DNA of 64,000 nucleotides from Amycolatopsis iheyensis (GTDB taxonomy: Bacteria > Actinomycetota > Actinomycetes > Mycobacteriales > Pseudonocardiaceae). Below the pieces are notes generated by a model. That model searched no databases. It had not been told where the DNA came from and saw only the letters and a program-made list of their open reading frames with translations. Where the stretch lies: assembly GCF_024703995.1 (NCBI RefSeq), contig NZ_JAMXQV010000006.1, forward strand, positions 372,001 to 436,000, given 5' to 3'. The translations under genes were made by a program, and so were the position numbers. This document shows, in pieces, positions 51,460 to 59,976 of this stretch. Position 1 is the first letter of the stretch. Every line of letters starts with the position of its first letter.

Positions 51460-52998
51460 TCAGCCTTCGCGGGAGAGGGTGAAGTGCCCGACGCCCTTCG
51501 CGGCGGACTGGACCTGCCAGCTGTCCGGTCCGGTCGCCGGCCCGCTCTTGTACTGCAGCCGGTAGTCCACCACGCGCGGGGTGATCGACCGGTCGAGCCA
51601 GTGGTAGTTGACCCGCAGCGCGAGGCTCATCAGCGGGTTCGCCGTCGCGATCCGCTTCTCGACGAGCTCGACCGCGCGGCCGCGGTCGGAGAACTCGTCG
51701 ATGATCGCGCACTCGCAGAAGTAGGCGAGGGTGCCGATCTCGCCGGGGCTGGCCACGGTCGCGCCGGCGAGCCGGGGACCGAGCTCACCGCCGACGCGCG
51801 CGTAGTCCCGCGCGCTCGCCCAGTTCCCGAAGACCACTGGCGACGGCCACGGCACGCCCTGCGCGGCGTCGACCGCCGCACCGCCGAGCACCAGCGCGCC
51901 GGTGAGCCCCAGCGCGAGCACCGGGGGACCGGTCCGCAGCGCCGGCCGTTCGCGTGTCTGGGCGTACCAGACACCGAACGCGGCGACGCCGAACGCGCCG
52001 GCCGCGGTCATCGGAGCCACGTAGTACCAGTGGAACGGGCCGACCCCGATGAACGAATAGGCGACGTAGTACAGGATCCCGCCGCCGCCGAGCGCGGCCA
52101 CCGGGCCGAGTGCGGGGAAGTCCGGCCACCGGACGCCGAACCGCGCGGTGGCCCAGCCGATCAGCGCGAGCACGCCGAACAGCGCCGGGACGAACGAGAC
52201 CAGCACGGTGATCGGCCAGCCGAGGTAGTACATGACCGGGCCGGTGCTGTAGCTCCACGGCGCGAACAGGCCCGCCTGCGTCTGCTTGATGGCGAGCGTG
52301 TCGGGCACGAGCGAGCCGAAGGCGACCCAGCTCACGATGAACCACGGCGCGGCCGTCAGCGCCGCGCAGCCGGCCGCGGGCCACAGCCGCCGCCGGATCG
52401 CCGGCGTGCTCGCCGCGATCACCAGCACGAACAGCACCAGGTCGAGCCGGGTGAGCACGGTGAGCCCGGCGGTCACGCCGAACAGCACCGGACGGCCCTC
52501 GACCGCGAAGACGGTCAGCACCAGCAGGACGGCGGGGATCAACAGGACTTCGAGGCCGATCGCGGACAACACGAACGGGTTGAGCAGGACCAAAGTGATC
52601 CCGAGCACCCCGGCGGCGGCGGGCAGCGCCAGCGCGCGCCCGAGGCGCTGCCAGGCCCAGCCCAGCGCGCCGCCGCACAGCACGGTGAGGATGCCGAGCG
52701 CCACGACCGGGTGCGGGCTGCCCACCACCCGCGTCACGAGCGTCAGCGCGCCGAGGAGCAGGACGTTCAGCGGCGACGTCGCCGAGTTCGCCGGCGAACC
52801 GGGGATGAGGCCCCATTCGCCGTGCAGGGCGAGGTTCCGCGCGTAGGCGAGGGTGATGTAGCCGTCGTCGGTGAGGCTGCCGCGCACCAGCAGGAACACG
52901 CCGGCACCCAGCACCGCCCCGAAAACCGGGAGCCACCAGGCCCGCGCCGTCGATCTCTCCGCGCTCGGCTGTTCCACGTTCGTCGTCTCCGCAAGCAC
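51460..52998 (-). CDS. Polytopic GT-C-like membrane protein, putative glycosyltransferase
   Basis: About 512 residues with about 10 membrane helices. After a short cytoplasmic tail and the first helix (LPVFGAVLGAGVFLLVRGSL) comes TDDGYITLAYARNLALHGEW, an acidic DD loop typical of GT-C glycosyltransferases that use polyprenyl-linked sugars. A soluble C-terminal part ends with GVGHFTLSREG. It resembles AftB/ArnT-like arabinosyl or mannosyl transferases of actinobacterial envelopes, but I cannot name the sugar. GTG 52998 is preferred because of GAGG 7 bases upstream; ATG 53040 is also in frame. Confidence 0.72.
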   Translation of the reverse strand: MLAETTNVEQPSAERSTARAWWLPVFGAVLGAGVFLLVRGSLTDDGYITLAYARNLALHGEWGLIPGSPANSATSPLNVLLLGALTLVTRVVGSPHPVVALGILTVLCGGALGWAWQRLGRALALPAAAGVLGITLVLLNPFVLSAIGLEVLLIPAVLLVLTVFAVEGRPVLFGVTAGLTVLTRLDLVLFVLVIAASTPAIRRRLWPAAGCAALTAAPWFIVSWVAFGSLVPDTLAIKQTQAGLFAPWSYSTGPVMYYLGWPITVLVSFVPALFGVLALIGWATARFGVRWPDFPALGPVAALGGGGILYYVAYSFIGVGPFHWYYVAPMTAAGAFGVAAFGVWYAQTRERPALRTGPPVLALGLTGALVLGGAAVDAAQGVPWPSPVVFGNWASARDYARVGGELGPRLAGATVASPGEIGTLAYFCECAIIDEFSDRGRAVELVEKRIATANPLMSLALRVNYHWLDRSITPRVVDYRLQYKSGPATGPDSWQVQSAAKGVGHFTLSREG

Positions 52999-53158
52999 CT
53001 GTCCACCTCGCGGAACCATCGCCCGCTGTCCGGCCACCATGCCCCGGGGATCGTAGTCATGGCGCGTTAAGCGAGTAGTACCCCGCTGTTACGGCCACCG
53101 AGCACCCGGGCGTCACCTGATCGTGACACGCCCGGGGCGGGCCCGCAGCACGGCGCGT

Positions 53159-53169
53159 TCCACAGTGGA
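53159..53169. repeat. Palindrome TCCACAGTGGA (complement of TCCACTGTGGA)
   Basis: One of five exact copies of an 11-bp near-palindrome in the window (others at 1385, 21898, 45045 and 56188). This copy is intergenic. See the finding on this motif. Confidence 0.6.
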
Positions 53170-53183
53170 CGGCGACGGCGGCT

Positions 53184-53212
53184 CCGTGGCCCGGCGCGCG
53201 GCCGGGCCACGG
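53184..53212 (-). terminator. Terminator hairpin
   Basis: CCGTGGCCCGGC and GCCGGGCCACGG form a perfect 12-bp stem with loop GCGCG, 5 bases beyond the stop of the minus-strand gene at 53218. Confidence 0.75.
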
Positions 53213-53217
53213 CGGGA

Positions 53218-54600
53218 TCAGCGCTGGTAGCGCAGGTACCAGGCCTCGCCGCAGTACGAGCAGGTGCCGACCGTGGCGTCGGTCCCGACGGGGTCGAGCG
53301 GGCGCCAGCCGTCGACACGCACGGTGTACGGGCCGGCCGGGACGGGCCCGAACGAAACTTGCCCCTGCGCGTCCGACACGGCGGACGCGGCGACCGAGCC
53401 GTCGACCCGGTCGACCAGGTCGACCGCCGTCCCGGTGATGGCCTCGCCCGGGTCGAGGGTGTAGTTGCGGTTGTCGTCGTGGTAGATCACGCCGTGGGTG
53501 GTGCCGGGCGGCGCGGGCTCGCGCGCGATGAGGTCCACCGACGGCCGCCCGTCGATCGGACCGGGGTCGATGCCGAAGTCGCAGGCGGCGTAGAAGCTGC
53601 CGTACGCCGTCGCGTTGGGAGCGGTCCCGGTCTCGGTGAAGGTCCGCGACTGGCCCGCGGCCAGGTCGAAGCCCGGTGCGGCGAGGTCGGCCCAGGAGGT
53701 CCAGCCGATCAGGTGCTGCGAGGAGCCGAAGCGGTCGCAGCCGATGGTGATGCCGTGCAGGTCTTCGCCGGAGACGTTCGTCGCCGTGAAAGTGACCTGG
53801 ACGGGGTCGCCCACCTGGTAGGTGGTGTGCTCGAAGGCGCCGGTCACGTGCAGCTTCTCCGAAAGGGGCCGGAGTGCGCGCAGCTGCGTCACCGGGCCGG
53901 GGTCGCTGCCGTCGATGTCGACGTGGGCCTCGGCGGTGGCGGTGTAGACCCAGCCGTCGGGCAGGTTGTAGGTCGAGAGGCCGTAGCGCATGGCGGGCAG
54001 GTCCGCGAACGCGAAGTGCCCGTCGGCGTCGGTGGTCGTCTCGATCGGGCTCGAACCGTTCCCGTAGAGGTACGTGGTGGCGCCGGCGAGGCCTTCACCC
54101 GCGTCGTAGGCGCCGTTCTCGTTCCGGTCGCCGTAGACGACCCCGGAAGTGGACCCGTGAGCGCTCGCCGGGTCGATCATGGGGATCGTCAGCGCGGCGG
54201 CGACGGGCCAGTCGCCGTGGAAGATCTCGTGCGGGACGTCCTGGTTCCAGGTGTAGGCGACGGCGGTGACCGTGAACGACCGGGTGGCGCCCGCGTCGAT
54301 GTCCACGCCCGCGGCCGGGCTGCCGCCGAGCCCGGCCCAGTCCTGGATCGACAGCCACGTGCCGGAGACGTGCTCGTCCCACAGGGTGACCTTCGTCATC
54401 GGCTGGTCGGTCGGGTTGGTCAGCGTCAGCGTGATCGGGAAGGCCCGGCCGATCAGCTGCGGCCCGGCGCCGACGGAGGCGGTGAGGACCAGCTGCGAGT
54501 TGTCGGCGTGGGCGGCGGGCGCGGCGAGGGCGCTCGCGGTGAGCACGGCGGCGAGGACGGCGAAGAGCCGTCTCACCCCGCGCAGGGGTGTGCTGGACAA
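53218..54600 (-). CDS. Secreted protein with SdrD_B-like repeats
   Basis: A 460-residue pre-protein with a signal peptide ending AAPAAHA. The mature part alternates Ig-like domains (LVLTASVGAGPQLIGRAFPI; YQVGDPVQVTFTATNVSGED) with two SdrD_B/carboxypeptidase-regulatory-like modules: SGVVYGDRNENGAYDAGEGL and HGVIYHDDNRNYTLDPGEAI, both with the DxNxNGxxDxGE calcium-site pattern, although the second lacks some residues. The C-terminus (TCSYCGEAWYLRYQR) has no LPxTG or membrane anchor. It may be an extracellular adhesin or wall-associated structural protein. Its terminator hairpin lies at 53184. Confidence 0.78.
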   Translation of the reverse strand: MSSTPLRGVRRLFAVLAAVLTASALAAPAAHADNSQLVLTASVGAGPQLIGRAFPITLTLTNPTDQPMTKVTLWDEHVSGTWLSIQDWAGLGGSPAAGVDIDAGATRSFTVTAVAYTWNQDVPHEIFHGDWPVAAALTIPMIDPASAHGSTSGVVYGDRNENGAYDAGEGLAGATTYLYGNGSSPIETTTDADGHFAFADLPAMRYGLSTYNLPDGWVYTATAEAHVDIDGSDPGPVTQLRALRPLSEKLHVTGAFEHTTYQVGDPVQVTFTATNVSGEDLHGITIGCDRFGSSQHLIGWTSWADLAAPGFDLAAGQSRTFTETGTAPNATAYGSFYAACDFGIDPGPIDGRPSVDLIAREPAPPGTTHGVIYHDDNRNYTLDPGEAITGTAVDLVDRVDGSVAASAVSDAQGQVSFGPVPAGPYTVRVDGWRPLDPVGTDATVGTCSYCGEAWYLRYQR

Positions 54601-54725
54601 GTGTTCCCCCTGGAACTGGCCGGCCCGGAACTCCCCGCGGTGCCGCCCGGCGATCGGCGCAGAAGACTGCGATCACCGTCAAGTTAGCGAACGGGAGGCG
54701 CTTCCGGCGACGGCCGAGGGGGTGA

Positions 54726-56174
54726 TCAGGTCCGGCGCCGCCGGGTCGCGATGAAGACCAGGGCGGTGCCGCCGGTCAGGAGGAGCCCGCCGAGGGCGAG
54801 GAGGGGGCCGGCGTCGGTGCCGGTGTCCGGGAGGGTGCCGTCGGGCGGAGTGGTCGGGTTCGTGGGGGTGCCCGGGCCGGTTGTGGTGCTGGTGGTGCTC
54901 ACGGTGCTCGTGGTGACCGCCGGTGAGGTGGTCGTGCTCGAGGTGGTGGTTTCGGTCGACGAGGTCGGCGACGTGGTGCTGGTGGTCGGCGTGGTCGAGG
55001 TGGTGCCGCCGGTGGTGGTCGTGGTGCTGGTGGGGGTGGTCGGCGTGGTGGAGGTGGTGGTGGTCGTCGTGGTGCTGATCGTCGGCGTCGTCGGGGTCGT
55101 CGTGGGGGGCTCCGGCTTCTTCGCGCACGACGGGAGGTCGCCGGTGAACGGGTACGCGTGGAACTCCTGGCCGCTGCCCTGGCCCGCGCTCGAGCCGTGC
55201 ACCAGGTTGCCCGCGGTGAAGAAGCGCCCGTTGGTGCCGGGCAGCGTGACGGTCGTCGTGCCGCTCGCGTTGCCGGCCAGCACGCTGCCCTGGAACATGC
55301 CGCCGCCGCGGAGGTGGACGGTCGTCGCGTCGGGGAAGTTCCAGAGCAGGCGCGGGCGGAGCCGGTTGAGCGGGTCGCGGTCGGCGAGGTCGCCGCTGTA
55401 GGTGTTGATCGTGCGGACGGCGCCGGTGAGGTTGACCAGCACCGTCGCGCCGTCGGGGATGCCCTCGAACGCGATGCCCTGCATGCCGCCGCCCGGCGCG
55501 GCGATGTCCTGGTCGAGGGTGAACACCTGCAGCGCGGATTTGCCGTCGCCGGTGAAGAGCGTCTGGTAGTTCTGGTTGCGCACGGTGCCGGTGGCCGGCC
55601 GCGGCGCGCCGTCGACGCGGGCGTAGCACTCGCTCGCGGCGGTGAGCTCGGCACGCAGATCGGCGTACGGCTTCATCGCGGCCGGATCGTGGACGACCGT
55701 GCCGATCACGGTGCCGTCGATGCTCCCGGCGTGCCGCACGACGCCACCTTTGGAGTCGCCGACGGCGTCGAGCCGCTGGCCGGCGGCGACGGTCAGGTCC
55801 CCGCCGACGGTGAGGTAGTCGGCGCCGTCGGGCGGCGGCACGCGCGAGCCCACCCCGGCGACCCCGACGTTGTAGATCGAGGAGCCGGAGGTCTTCCGCT
55901 GGGTGAAGTCCCCGCCGACGACGACGCGGCCCTCGGCTTCGGCGGCGCTGCCGGTGACGCGCATGTCGCCGCCGACGAAGAGGTTGAGGCCGTTGTCGCG
56001 CCCGGCGAACGAGCCGTTCCCGACGGGCGGGTAGGGGTCGGGGCAGGAGCCGGGGACACAAGGGCCGAGGCCACCGGGCAGCGGATCGGCCGAAGCGGAC
56101 CGCACGACGGGCACCGAGAGCACGACGAGCCCCAAGGCCGCAAGCGCCGCCAGGGCGGCATGGGACACGCGCAC
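54726..56174 (-). CDS. Choice-of-anchor-A protein with LPxTG sortase signal
   Basis: A 482-residue pre-protein. The signal peptide ends VRSASA. The choice-of-anchor-A domain spans about residues 40-340, with [30 protein letters not shown] and [21 protein letters not shown] Thr-rich linker of about 90 residues follows, then TLPDTG, a hydrophobic segment ([20 protein letters not shown]) and TRRRRT. This is a complete sortase substrate and would be covalently attached to the cell wall, its stalk projecting the domain. GTG 56174 has GGGGAGG 4 bases upstream. Its function may be adhesion; the family is found on actinomycete surfaces. Confidence 0.85.
   Translation of the reverse strand: MRVSHAALAALAALGLVVLSVPVVRSASADPLPGGLGPCVPGSCPDPYPPVGNGSFAGRDNGLNLFVGGDMRVTGSAAEAEGRVVVGGDFTQRKTSGSSIYNVGVAGVGSRVPPPDGADYLTVGGDLTVAAGQRLDAVGDSKGGVVRHAGSIDGTVIGTVVHDPAAMKPYADLRAELTAASECYARVDGAPRPATGTVRNQNYQTLFTGDGKSALQVFTLDQDIAAPGGGMQGIAFEGIPDGATVLVNLTGAVRTINTYSGDLADRDPLNRLRPRLLWNFPDATTVHLRGGGMFQGSVLAGNASGTTTVTLPGTNGRFFTAGNLVHGSSAGQGSGQEFHAYPFTGDLPSCAKKPEPPTTTPTTPTISTTTTTTTSTTPTTPTSTTTTTGGTTSTTPTTSTTSPTSSTETTTSSTTTSPAVTTSTVSTTSTTTGPGTPTNPTTPPDGTLPDTGTDAGPLLALGGLLLTGGTALVFIATRRRRT
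54885..55105. repeat. Low-complexity GGTGGT-type DNA (Thr-rich stalk)
   Basis: Repeated ACC/ACG codons on the minus strand encode the Thr/Pro/Ser stalk ([20 protein letters not shown] region) of the choice-of-anchor-A protein. Such codon repeats tend to vary in length between strains. Confidence 0.7.
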
Positions 56175-56187
56175 GGAACCTCCCCTG

Positions 56188-56198
56188 TCCACTGTGGA
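56188..56198. repeat. Palindrome TCCACTGTGGA
   Basis: Exact copy, intergenic, 14 bases upstream of the GTG of the choice-of-anchor-A gene. A near copy, ACCACAGTGGAC, lies at 56454. See the finding on this motif. Confidence 0.6.
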
Positions 56199-56280
56199 CT
56201 CCGCTTCGGACGATAGCGGCGAGCAGCGGCGGCGGCGTGCGAAGCCACCCGATCGAGGGCGCGCCGCGCGCGGCGCCCGG

Positions 56281-56364
56281 CCGACCCTCCAGGTACGCGA
56301 GCCGACCCTCCGGGCACGCGAGCCGACCGTCCAGGTACGCGAACTGGCCCTCGGGGTACGTTCT
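56281..56364. repeat. Second 21-bp tandem array
   Basis: Four 21-bp units start at 56281, 56302, 56323 and 56344; the first three contain CCGACC(C/G)TCC and end (T/C)ACGCGA. The core ACGCGAG is the same as in the opposite-facing units at 9040-9102. It lies in the divergent region between the surface-protein gene and the histidine kinase gene. Confidence 0.75.
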
Positions 56365-56551
56365 CAGCTCCGGTGCCGCCCACCCAGCGGCGATGCCCGC
56401 GTGGCCGGGCAGAGCGACCCCGCCCGCCCGCGGCACCCACCCGGCCGCGAGCGACCACAGTGGACGGACCAGCGCCGATGAAATCCCGATGAACCGAAGT
56501 CTCCTCCGAGGGTGGGATGCGCCCGGCGACCAGGCTTCCTAGGCTTACCGG

Positions 56552-57703
56552 GTGCGGGTGGTGAGCGGGGTGCGGGCCCGGCTGGAGGAGAGCCTCGGCC
56601 AGGCGGGGATCGCCGTGCCGTGGTGGATTCCGATGGGGGCCTCCGCCGTCGGGGTGCTGCTCGCCGGTGTTGCCGTCGCCCAGCGGGGGTTGTTCGTCGT
56701 TCCCGTGGTGGCCGGGCTGCTGGCCGTGGCGACCCTGCTCGGCTGGGCCTTCAGCGGCGCGATCGCGCCGCCGTGGCTCAAGGCGGTGACCGTGCTGACG
56801 GCCGTCGGGATTCTGCTGGCCGACCCCGTCGTCCCGGACTTCGCGCCCGTCCTGCTCGTGATCCTCGCCGCGGAGATGGGGTTGATCTCCCGGCCGGCCT
56901 TCGCGTGCGCCGTGACCGCCGTCAGCCTGGCGATGTTCGGCGTCGCCGCGGCGTGGGTCGGGCTGGTCGGCTTCCCCGTCTACTCGGCCGCGGTGCTGCT
57001 GGGGCTCTCGGGCGGGCTGATGGGCCGCTGGTACCGCCGGGCGCTCGACGCCGAGCGGACGGCCCGCGACGCCGCCCGCGAGCAGGCCGTCCTCGCCGAA
57101 CGGCAGCGGATCGCCCGTGAGGTGCACGACGTCGTCGCGCACTCGCTGAGCATCACCCTCCTGCATCTGACCGGCACCCGGCACGCGCTCCGGCAGGACC
57201 GCGACGTCGAGGAGGCCCTCGAAGGGCTCGAGGAAGCCGAACGCGTCGGCCGCACCGCGATGGCCGACATCCGCCGGACGGTCGGGCTGCTCGCCGAAGC
57301 CCCGGCCGGCACCCGCCCGATGCCCGACGCCCGCGACATCGGCGCGCTGGTCGAGCGCACCCGCGCCGCCGGCCTCGACGTCCGCTACGAGCAGGACGGC
57401 GACCTGGCGGCGGTGCCGGACCTGACCGGCCTCGGCCTGTACCGCATTGCCCAGGAGTCGCTGGCGAACATCGCCAAGCACGGCGGTGGCGCCCCGGCCC
57501 GCGTGCGGCTGACGATCGGCCCGGCGGGCACGCGGCTGACGGTCCGCAACCGGCTGCCCGCCGGGGCCCTGCCGGGCACCGGCGGCTCCGGCCTGACCGG
57601 GATGTCCGCCCGGGCGGGGCAGCTCGGAGCGGACCTGACGGCCGGACCGGAGGGGGCGGATTGGGTGGTCGCGGTGACCGTGCCCGGGGGAGGCCCGCGG
57701 TGA
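56552..57703 (+). CDS. Two-component sensor histidine kinase (HisKA_3)
   Basis: A 383-residue membrane kinase. The N-terminal half has about five hydrophobic segments (WWIPMGASAVGVLLAGVAVA; LLVILAAEMGL) with short loops, then a cytoplasmic helix AERQRIAREVHDVVAHSLSI, where H192 is the phosphorylation site. The HATPase domain has GLGLYRIAQESLANIAKHGG (N-box) and GTGGSGLTGMSARA (G-box). It overlaps the response regulator gene by four bases (GTGA), so they form a cognate pair. GTG 56552 is 6 bases after a TAGGCT -10-like element, which may indicate a leaderless transcript. Confidence 0.92.
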   Translation: MRVVSGVRARLEESLGQAGIAVPWWIPMGASAVGVLLAGVAVAQRGLFVVPVVAGLLAVATLLGWAFSGAIAPPWLKAVTVLTAVGILLADPVVPDFAPVLLVILAAEMGLISRPAFACAVTAVSLAMFGVAAAWVGLVGFPVYSAAVLLGLSGGLMGRWYRRALDAERTARDAAREQAVLAERQRIAREVHDVVAHSLSITLLHLTGTRHALRQDRDVEEALEGLEEAERVGRTAMADIRRTVGLLAEAPAGTRPMPDARDIGALVERTRAAGLDVRYEQDGDLAAVPDLTGLGLYRIAQESLANIAKHGGGAPARVRLTIGPAGTRLTVRNRLPAGALPGTGGSGLTGMSARAGQLGADLTAGPEGADWVVAVTVPGGGPR

Positions 57704-59169
57704 CGGCAGCCGACGTCGTCCGCGTCCTGCTCGTCGACGACCAGGAGCTCGTGCGCTCCGGCCTCCGGCGGATCCTGCGCCGCCGCGACGGGTTCGTCAT
57801 CGCCGGCGAGTGCGGTGACGGCGCCGAGGTCCCCGCCGCTGTCGCCGCCGCGGAGGTCGACGTCGTCGTCATGGACCTGCGGATGAAGCACGTCGACGGG
57901 ATCGAAGCCACCCGGCGGCTCCGGCAGGCCGGCGCGCGCCCGCCGGTGCTCGCCCTCACCACTTTCGACGACGACGAGCTGCTGGCCGGCGCCCTGCGTG
58001 CGGGCGCCGTCGGCTACATCCTCAAGGACTCGCCCGCCGAGGACCTCATCCGCGCCGTGCGGGCGGTGGCCGCGGGGGACGCCTGGCTCGACGCCGCCGT
58101 GACCGCCCGCGTGCTCACCACCTACCGCCGCGCACCGGCCGACGAGCCCGCGGGCCTGCCGCCCGGCCTGCTGACACCGCGGGAGCTCGACGTCCTGCGC
58201 GCGGCCGGGCGCGGCCTGACCAACGCCGAGATCGCCGGCGCGCTCGTCGTCTCGGAGCTCACCGTCAAGAGCCACCTCGGCCGGATCTTCACCAAGCTGG
58301 GCCTGCGGGACCGCGCGGCGGCCGTCGTCTACGCGTTCGACCACGGCATCGTCAGCCCGCGTGCCGCCCTGGTGGCCGACGCGCCGCTGCGGCCCGCGGT
58401 CACGACGCCGGATCCGGCGCCGGGGCTGCGGTTCTCGGTGCTGGGGCCGATGCGTGCGTGGCGCGGTGGCAGCCCGCTGGAACTCGGCCCGGTCCGCCAG
58501 CAGGCGCTGCTGGCGGCGCTCGTGCTGCGTCCCGGCGTCACGGTCAGCCAGCGCGAGCTGCTCGGCGGCGTGTGGGGGATGGAGCCGCCGGGCACCGGGG
58601 AACGGGTCCTGCCGGTGTACGTGCACCGCCTCCGCAAGTGCCTGCGCCGGCCGGGCGAGCGGACGCCGGACTCGGTGATCGGGCGCACCCGCGGCGGCTA
58701 CCGGTTCGACGGCGACGGCGTCCGGATCGACACGGCGAGGCTGGCGGAGCTCGACGCGGACGCCGGCGCCGCCGAGGAGGCCGGGGACCTGGACGCGGCC
58801 GTCGAGTGCTGCGGCACGGCGCTCGGGTTGTTCCAGGGCGAGCCGCTCTCGGGGCTGCCGGGGCCGTTCGCGGAAGGCCAGCGGCTGCGCCTGACCGAGC
58901 GGCGCGGCACGCTGTGGGCCCGGAAGGCGCGGCTGCAGCTGCGGCTGGGCCGGCACGCCGACACCGCGGACGAGCTCTCCGCCGTCCTGGCGCTGGAACC
59001 GCTGCGGGAGCCGCTGGCCGCGTTGCTGATGCGCGCGTTGCAGGCGAGCGGCCGCCGGGCCGAGGCGATCGCGGTGTACGGCCGCATCCGGTCACGGCTG
59101 GCGGTGGACCTCGGCGTCGAGCCGGGGGAGGAGCTGCGCCGCACCCACCGGGCGGTGCTGGAAAGCTAG
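57700..59169 (+). CDS. Response regulator fused to a SARP module (REC-LuxR HTH-winged helix-BTAD)
   Basis: A 489-residue protein with an unusual domain order. REC domain, residues 1-125: D13-D14, phosphoacceptor D59 (VVVMDLRM), T87/T88 and K109 (YILKD) are intact. NarL/LuxR HTH, about 158-220: LTPRELDVLRAAGRGLTNAE, then SELTVKSHLGRIFTKLGLRD. After an alanine/proline linker comes an OmpR-type winged helix (243-335), LRFSVLGPMRAWRGGSPLEL, with the wing TRGGYRFDGDG, and then a BTAD (about 340-489) ending VDLGVEPGEELRRTHRAVLE. It thus has a phosphorylation switch and two DNA-binding domains. It is coupled to the histidine kinase and convergent with the STAS gene. Confidence 0.9.
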   Translation: MTAADVVRVLLVDDQELVRSGLRRILRRRDGFVIAGECGDGAEVPAAVAAAEVDVVVMDLRMKHVDGIEATRRLRQAGARPPVLALTTFDDDELLAGALRAGAVGYILKDSPAEDLIRAVRAVAAGDAWLDAAVTARVLTTYRRAPADEPAGLPPGLLTPRELDVLRAAGRGLTNAEIAGALVVSELTVKSHLGRIFTKLGLRDRAAAVVYAFDHGIVSPRAALVADAPLRPAVTTPDPAPGLRFSVLGPMRAWRGGSPLELGPVRQQALLAALVLRPGVTVSQRELLGGVWGMEPPGTGERVLPVYVHRLRKCLRRPGERTPDSVIGRTRGGYRFDGDGVRIDTARLAELDADAGAAEEAGDLDAAVECCGTALGLFQGEPLSGLPGPFAEGQRLRLTERRGTLWARKARLQLRLGRHADTADELSAVLALEPLREPLAALLMRALQASGRRAEAIAVYGRIRSRLAVDLGVEPGEELRRTHRAVLES

Positions 59170-59546
59170 GACACCTTGGTGACAGGCGTGCCGGTGACGG
59201 CCTCGCGGGCCTCGGCGACCGTCGGCCGGATCGGGAGCACTCGGTCGAGCCCGAGGATGGCCAGCGGCCGCGCGACCGTCGCGTGGGCGGCCGCGATCGT
59301 GAACGGGACGTCGTGGGCCAACGACGCCCGGTAGGCCTCGACGAGCACGCTGAACACGGTGGAGTCGCAGTAGGTCGTCTCGGTCAGGTCGGCGATGACG
59401 CCGCGGGCGCCCTCGCCGAGCGGCGTCAGCAGCGCGTCCCGCATGCGTGGCGAAGTGGCCAGGTCGAGGTCGCCGGGGCAGTGCACGATCACGACCCCCG
59501 CCTCGGTGGTCGTCACGAGGTGGTTACGGGTGCGGTGGTCGGTCAC
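59166..59546 (-). CDS. STAS-domain anti-sigma factor antagonist
   Basis: A 126-residue protein. The STAS fold is clear: VVIVHCPGDLDLATSPRMRD, the conserved loop LTETTYCDSTVFSVLVEAYR (with the phosphorylatable serine in CDSTVF), and FTIAAAHATVARPLAILGLD. In actinomycetes such proteins release SigB-type sigma factors by sequestering an anti-sigma kinase. GTG 59546 was chosen because GGAGGGA lies 7 bases upstream. A SigB-type promoter (GGGT-16-GGGTAC) lies upstream, which fits positive feedback. The stop overlaps that of the convergent response regulator. Confidence 0.85.
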   Translation of the reverse strand: MTDHRTRNHLVTTTEAGVVIVHCPGDLDLATSPRMRDALLTPLGEGARGVIADLTETTYCDSTVFSVLVEAYRASLAHDVPFTIAAAHATVARPLAILGLDRVLPIRPTVAEAREAVTGTPVTKVS

Positions 59547-59579
59547 GGCTCGTCCCTCCTGCTCGGCGTCAGGGGGTTG

Positions 59580-59605
59580 GTACCCAGGGCGGCACGAGTT
59601 CACCC
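59580..59605 (-). promoter_or_regulatory. SigB-type promoter for the STAS gene
   Basis: On the minus strand GGGT (plus 59602-59605), 16 bp, GGGTAC (plus 59580-59585), which fits the Streptomyces SigB pattern GNNT-N14-16-GGGTAC. The -10 lies about 34 bases upstream of the GTG. Confidence 0.55.
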
Positions 59606-59833
59606 CTCCGGACTGTGCCGTCGGAGGGGCCATTGGAGGGAAAGCGATGCACGACCGATGCGCGCCGGGGTAGCGTGGGAGGCACCGGCACGTCGCCGGC
59701 CGCGGCGGGTTGCCACACCCCCGAGGCCGGCTCCGGATCCGGCTGACGCGGGTCGGATCCCGGCGCCGGGCGGCGCCGAAGGGGACGCGGCAGGCCTGAC
59801 GCCCCGCCGCCGCGTCCCCGCCGCCGTCGCCGT

Positions 59834-59857
59834 GTTTTCCCTGCGGACAAGGGGTAT
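59834..59857 (+). promoter_or_regulatory. SigB/SigF-type promoter for the MerR-like gene
   Basis: GTTT (59834-59837), 14 bp, GGGTAT (59852-59857). This fits the SigB/SigF-class consensus at the short end of the spacing range. The leader to the start codon would be about 110 bases. Confidence 0.55.
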
Positions 59858-59976
59858 CCGAACCACGGCGGGCCGGCCGGCCCGCGCGATGATCGCCGGG
59901 TGCCCCGTGTCGCCGCCGGTCAGGGCCCCGACGTCGCTAAGCTTCACCGGTTCGCCGTCCGGCGGAACGAAGGGGA

